64,000 bases of DNA from Oceanobacillus jordanicus (GTDB lineage: Bacteria > Bacillota > Bacilli > Bacillales > Amphibacillaceae). This document shows positions 62,278 to 64,000 of this stretch, one piece after another. The first letter of the stretch is position 1, and each line of letters begins with the position of its first letter. The notes beneath the pieces were generated by a model, which ran no database searches, was not told the origin of the DNA, and was given only the letters and a program-made list of their open reading frames with translations. The stretch covers positions 120,492 through 184,491 of the forward strand of contig NZ_JAIFZM010000009.1 of NCBI RefSeq assembly GCF_022095695.1. Direction: 5' to 3'. Position numbers and translations under genes: made by a program.

Positions 62278-63456
62278 TTATTCAATTGTAGAACCATATC
62301 TAGATTCAAACATAGACTTCAGCTCGTTTCTTGCTGAGGCAAATTCAGTTATTGATCTTTTACTCCACCTTTCGTTATAGTCTTTAGAGACAAGGTATAC
62401 AATCTTTTCTACAGCCTTTTCGCTTGGAAGACTGTTCATGCTTTTTGTACGTTTTTTTACTTCCTTAATAGTACGTTCAATGGTGTTAGTGGTGTATATC
62501 TGGGGTTGAATAATCTTTGGATAATCAAGAAATGTTAATAAAACCGAAAGATCCTCTTCCCAAGATGATATAACTTTTGGATAAACCTTATTCCATGAGC
62601 CTTTCAATTCACTAAAATAATGTAGTGCTTGTTCTTTGGAACTTGCCTTATAGACCTTCTTAAGATCTTTTGTGAAAGTCTCTTTATCTCGCTGGCGAAT
62701 AGAAGAAAGTACGTTCCGTACTTTATGAACAACACAACGTTGTACGTCAGCTCTTGGATATACTTCCTTGAACGCTTTTTCGAGTCCACTCAGCCCATCA
62801 AACACACCTAATAGCACCTCTTCCAAGCCTCTATTCCGAAGGTTAGTTAATATTTCTTTCCATCCAAGCGCACTCTCTTTTCCTCCGACACAAAACCCTA
62901 CAATCTCTTTATTTCCCTCGTCTGTAATGCCCACTATAACGTAAACCACTTCACTATCAACATCTTGCCGACGTACCTTTAGGTAAGTTCCATCTAAGTA
63001 TAGTACGCTATATCTTTTCTCTAAAGGTCGTTGCTGCCAGTCTTCAATTTCTTCTACCAACACATCTGTAATATTGCTAACTGTAGTTGCAGAATAGGTA
63101 TCCCCTAGAATTCTTTCAATAAATGTACCAATTTCACGTGTGCTGAAGCCTTTATGGTACATCGTTATAATGCTTTCTCCCAACCATCTTTCTCTCCGTT
63201 GGTAAGGATCAAATAAATTTGTTTGAAAATGCCCTTCACGATCTCTTGGAATGGAGAGGTCTTCAATGCGGCCGTATCGAGTATCTAAACCTCGCTCATA
63301 ATAACCATTTTTACTGTTTTTCAGTTCTGGGTGCTCCACTTCAAAGTAATTCTTAAATTCCTCTTTTAATATTACTTCTAAGTTTTCTTTAACAAAATTA
63401 CGGACCATGGATTCAATTTGATTAGAAAAAATATTTTCAGTTATACTAGTAGACAT
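62278..63456 (-). CDS. IS256-family (Mutator-type) transposase
   Basis: 392 residues, full length. DDE triad: Asp155 (YLDGTY), Asp220 (GVFDGLSGL) and Glu327 (TTNTIERTIKEVKKRTK), with the family C-x-x-H (RCVVHKVRN) between. AAAGGATG precedes the ATG. The gene appears intact and the element probably still moves. Confidence 0.95.
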   Translation of the reverse strand: MSTSITENIFSNQIESMVRNFVKENLEVILKEEFKNYFEVEHPELKNSKNGYYERGLDTRYGRIEDLSIPRDREGHFQTNLFDPYQRRERWLGESIITMYHKGFSTREIGTFIERILGDTYSATTVSNITDVLVEEIEDWQQRPLEKRYSVLYLDGTYLKVRRQDVDSEVVYVIVGITDEGNKEIVGFCVGGKESALGWKEILTNLRNRGLEEVLLGVFDGLSGLEKAFKEVYPRADVQRCVVHKVRNVLSSIRQRDKETFTKDLKKVYKASSKEQALHYFSELKGSWNKVYPKVISSWEEDLSVLLTFLDYPKIIQPQIYTTNTIERTIKEVKKRTKSMNSLPSEKAVEKIVYLVSKDYNERWSKRSITEFASARNELKSMFESRYGSTIE

Positions 63457-63555
63457 AGGTAAGGTACATCCTTTCTGGTTTTTGTTGTGATTAACTAGAG
63501 GATTTACCTTACCTTTTTGTTTTATACTTCTTTACACAACATATTGTACGTCATC

Positions 63556-63799
63556 TCCAATCGATCACAAGGCAGCTTCAATCGCCCGGATGAGCGTTCC
63601 AATCGGTCGCAGGTCAGCTCCAATCGGCCGGATGGGCTTCCAATCGATCACAAGGCAGCTTCAATCAACGTTATAAGCGTTTTAATCAATCACAAGGTAG
63701 CTTCAATCGACAGCAAGAGCGTCCCAATCAATCGCACGGCAACTCCAATCAACAACAAGAGCGTCCTAATCGATCGCAGGTCAGCTTCAATTGGACTTC
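63556..63799. repeat. 21-nt tandem array 7, right part
   Basis: Continuation of the left part: about eleven units (AATCGATCACAAGGCAGC, AATCGCCCGGATGAGCG and relatives alternating). It is cut at about 63800 by the end of an IS3-family element. The first 8 bp are the IS256 target duplication. Confidence 0.83.
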
Positions 63800-63868
63800 T
63801 GTCAAGAAAATAGACACTTTAAAATGGTGCTTGTTCAATGAAAAACCCTACCGCACTTCGTTTGCTGC

Positions 63869-63917
63869 GTGATGAATAAGTACAAAGTATAAACCACACT
63901 TTGTACTTATTCATCAC
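63869..63917. terminator. Perfect 20-bp hairpin inside the IS3-family tail
   Basis: GTGATGAATAAGTACAAAGT and its exact complement ACTTTGTACTTATTCATCAC are separated by 9 nt. Lies just past the transposase stop and probably ends its transcript or blocks incoming transcription. Confidence 0.6.
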
Positions 63918-63928
63918 AATTGGTTTGT

Positions 63929-64000
63929 TTAAGAGGTTTTTTTCAGTATGCTGTTTTGGTAATGACGTTCAAAGTGATTAGGAGAATAGTACCCTAAAGT
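63929..64000 (-). CDS. IS3-family transposase OrfB, C-terminal fragment (cut by window edge)
   Basis: The last 23 codons read TLGYYSPNHFERHYQN...KKTS and stop at TAA (63929-63931). The LGY-SP-x-FE-x-x-Y pattern is the usual end of IS3-group OrfB integrases. The catalytic part lies beyond the window. Confidence 0.7.
   Translation of the reverse strand, partial: TLGYYSPNHFERHYQNSILKKTS

Larger units (their letters stand above)
62051..63555 (-). mobile_element. Complete IS256-family insertion sequence (1505 bp)
   Basis: Ends read inward as GGTAGTGTCAAG...TGTGTAA (left) and GATGACGTACAA...TGTGTAA (right), imperfect inverted repeats of about 24 bp like those of IS256. Identical 8-bp flanks TCCAATCG (62043-62050 and 63556-63563) are the target duplication. 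Removing the element and one copy restores an exact 21-nt array unit. Contains one transposase gene on the minus strand and an unusually long (about 227 bp) noncoding tail with a large stem. Confidence 0.88.
63800..64000 (-). mobile_element. IS3-family element, 3' end only
   Basis: A TGTCAAGAAAATAGACA end at 63800 opens a noncoding tail of about 130 bp and then the C-terminal codons of an OrfB-type transposase on the minus strand. The rest lies outside the window. The outer boundary is placed at the TG of TGTCAAG, where the 21-nt array stops; it cannot be confirmed without the other end. Confidence 0.65.

Noticed and set aside
63517..63813. Plus-strand open frame over the right part of array 7
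   Set aside because: Same cause as above; it starts inside the IS256 element, crosses its end and has no ribosome site.

Overview
The window is chromosomal DNA of a low-GC, endospore-forming Bacillaceae bacterium. Evidence: strong GGAGG-type ribosome sites, B. subtilis-type gene families (YfmR, MreBH, YuxK, YfkD-like, PdaA), a spore-cortex muramic-lactam deacetylase, an FMN riboswitch over rib genes, and Bacillus-style intergenic repeats. Most genes are ordinary housekeeping, transport and catabolic genes. There is no prophage, plasmid module or CRISPR locus.

Layout. 0-3.3 kb: S66 carboxypeptidase, two unknown membrane-anchored proteins, YuxK-type DCC protein. 3.4-7.6 kb: heme-stress module HssR-HssS with the HrtB-HrtA efflux pump; a perfect direct repeat matching the staphylococcal HssR site lies upstream of hrtB and a degenerate one upstream of hssR. 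8.1-11.5 kb: a probable matrix/surface-fibre operon: an 11-codon leader, three related secreted helical proteins, an ER-type (SipW-like) signal peptidase and a TasA/CalY-like protein with an extra C-terminal domain. 11.7-17.1 kb: small metabolic and unknown genes. 17.3-19.5 kb: FMN riboswitch and a short rib operon (ribE-ribB-ribH) without ribD or the GTP cyclohydrolase II domain. 19.6-22.9 kb: ABC-2 transporter plus two-component system. 23.5-31.2 kb: ABC-F protein YfmR, two tandem CBO0543-like membrane proteins, other unknown genes. 31.4-34.1 kb: CoA-disulfide reductase and a sodium:neurotransmitter-type symporter. 34.4-40.2 kb: kynurenine operon kynU-kynB-kynA (tryptophan to anthranilate) divergent from an aldehyde dehydrogenase and lysine 6-dehydrogenase (lysine to aminoadipate). 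40.5-61.8 kb: MreBH, CAP-domain protein, glutaminase, SRAP protein, amino-acid transporters, BrkB-like protein, YfkD-like protein, PdaA, two c-di-GMP proteins and an acyl-CoA ligase. 62-64 kb: a complete IS256-family element and the 3' end of an IS3-family element.

The most unusual content is intergenic. (1) Seven intergenic loci carry degenerate tandem arrays with a period of 21 nt, in several consensus classes, mostly just downstream of genes. One array has been hit by both IS elements; removing the IS256 element restores the 21-nt register exactly. (2) Five dispersed elements of about 135-154 bp have two strong hairpins and TTTAT-type borders. They look like solo right-end/guide-RNA scaffolds of an IS200/IS605-TnpB transposon; no tnpB is present here. 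Two of them sit exactly on the stop codon of a neighbouring gene without changing its product. (3) A 151-bp MITE-like element sits on the kynA stop codon with a 9-bp direct repeat. These are the best candidates, together with the SipW-type operon, for something not yet described.
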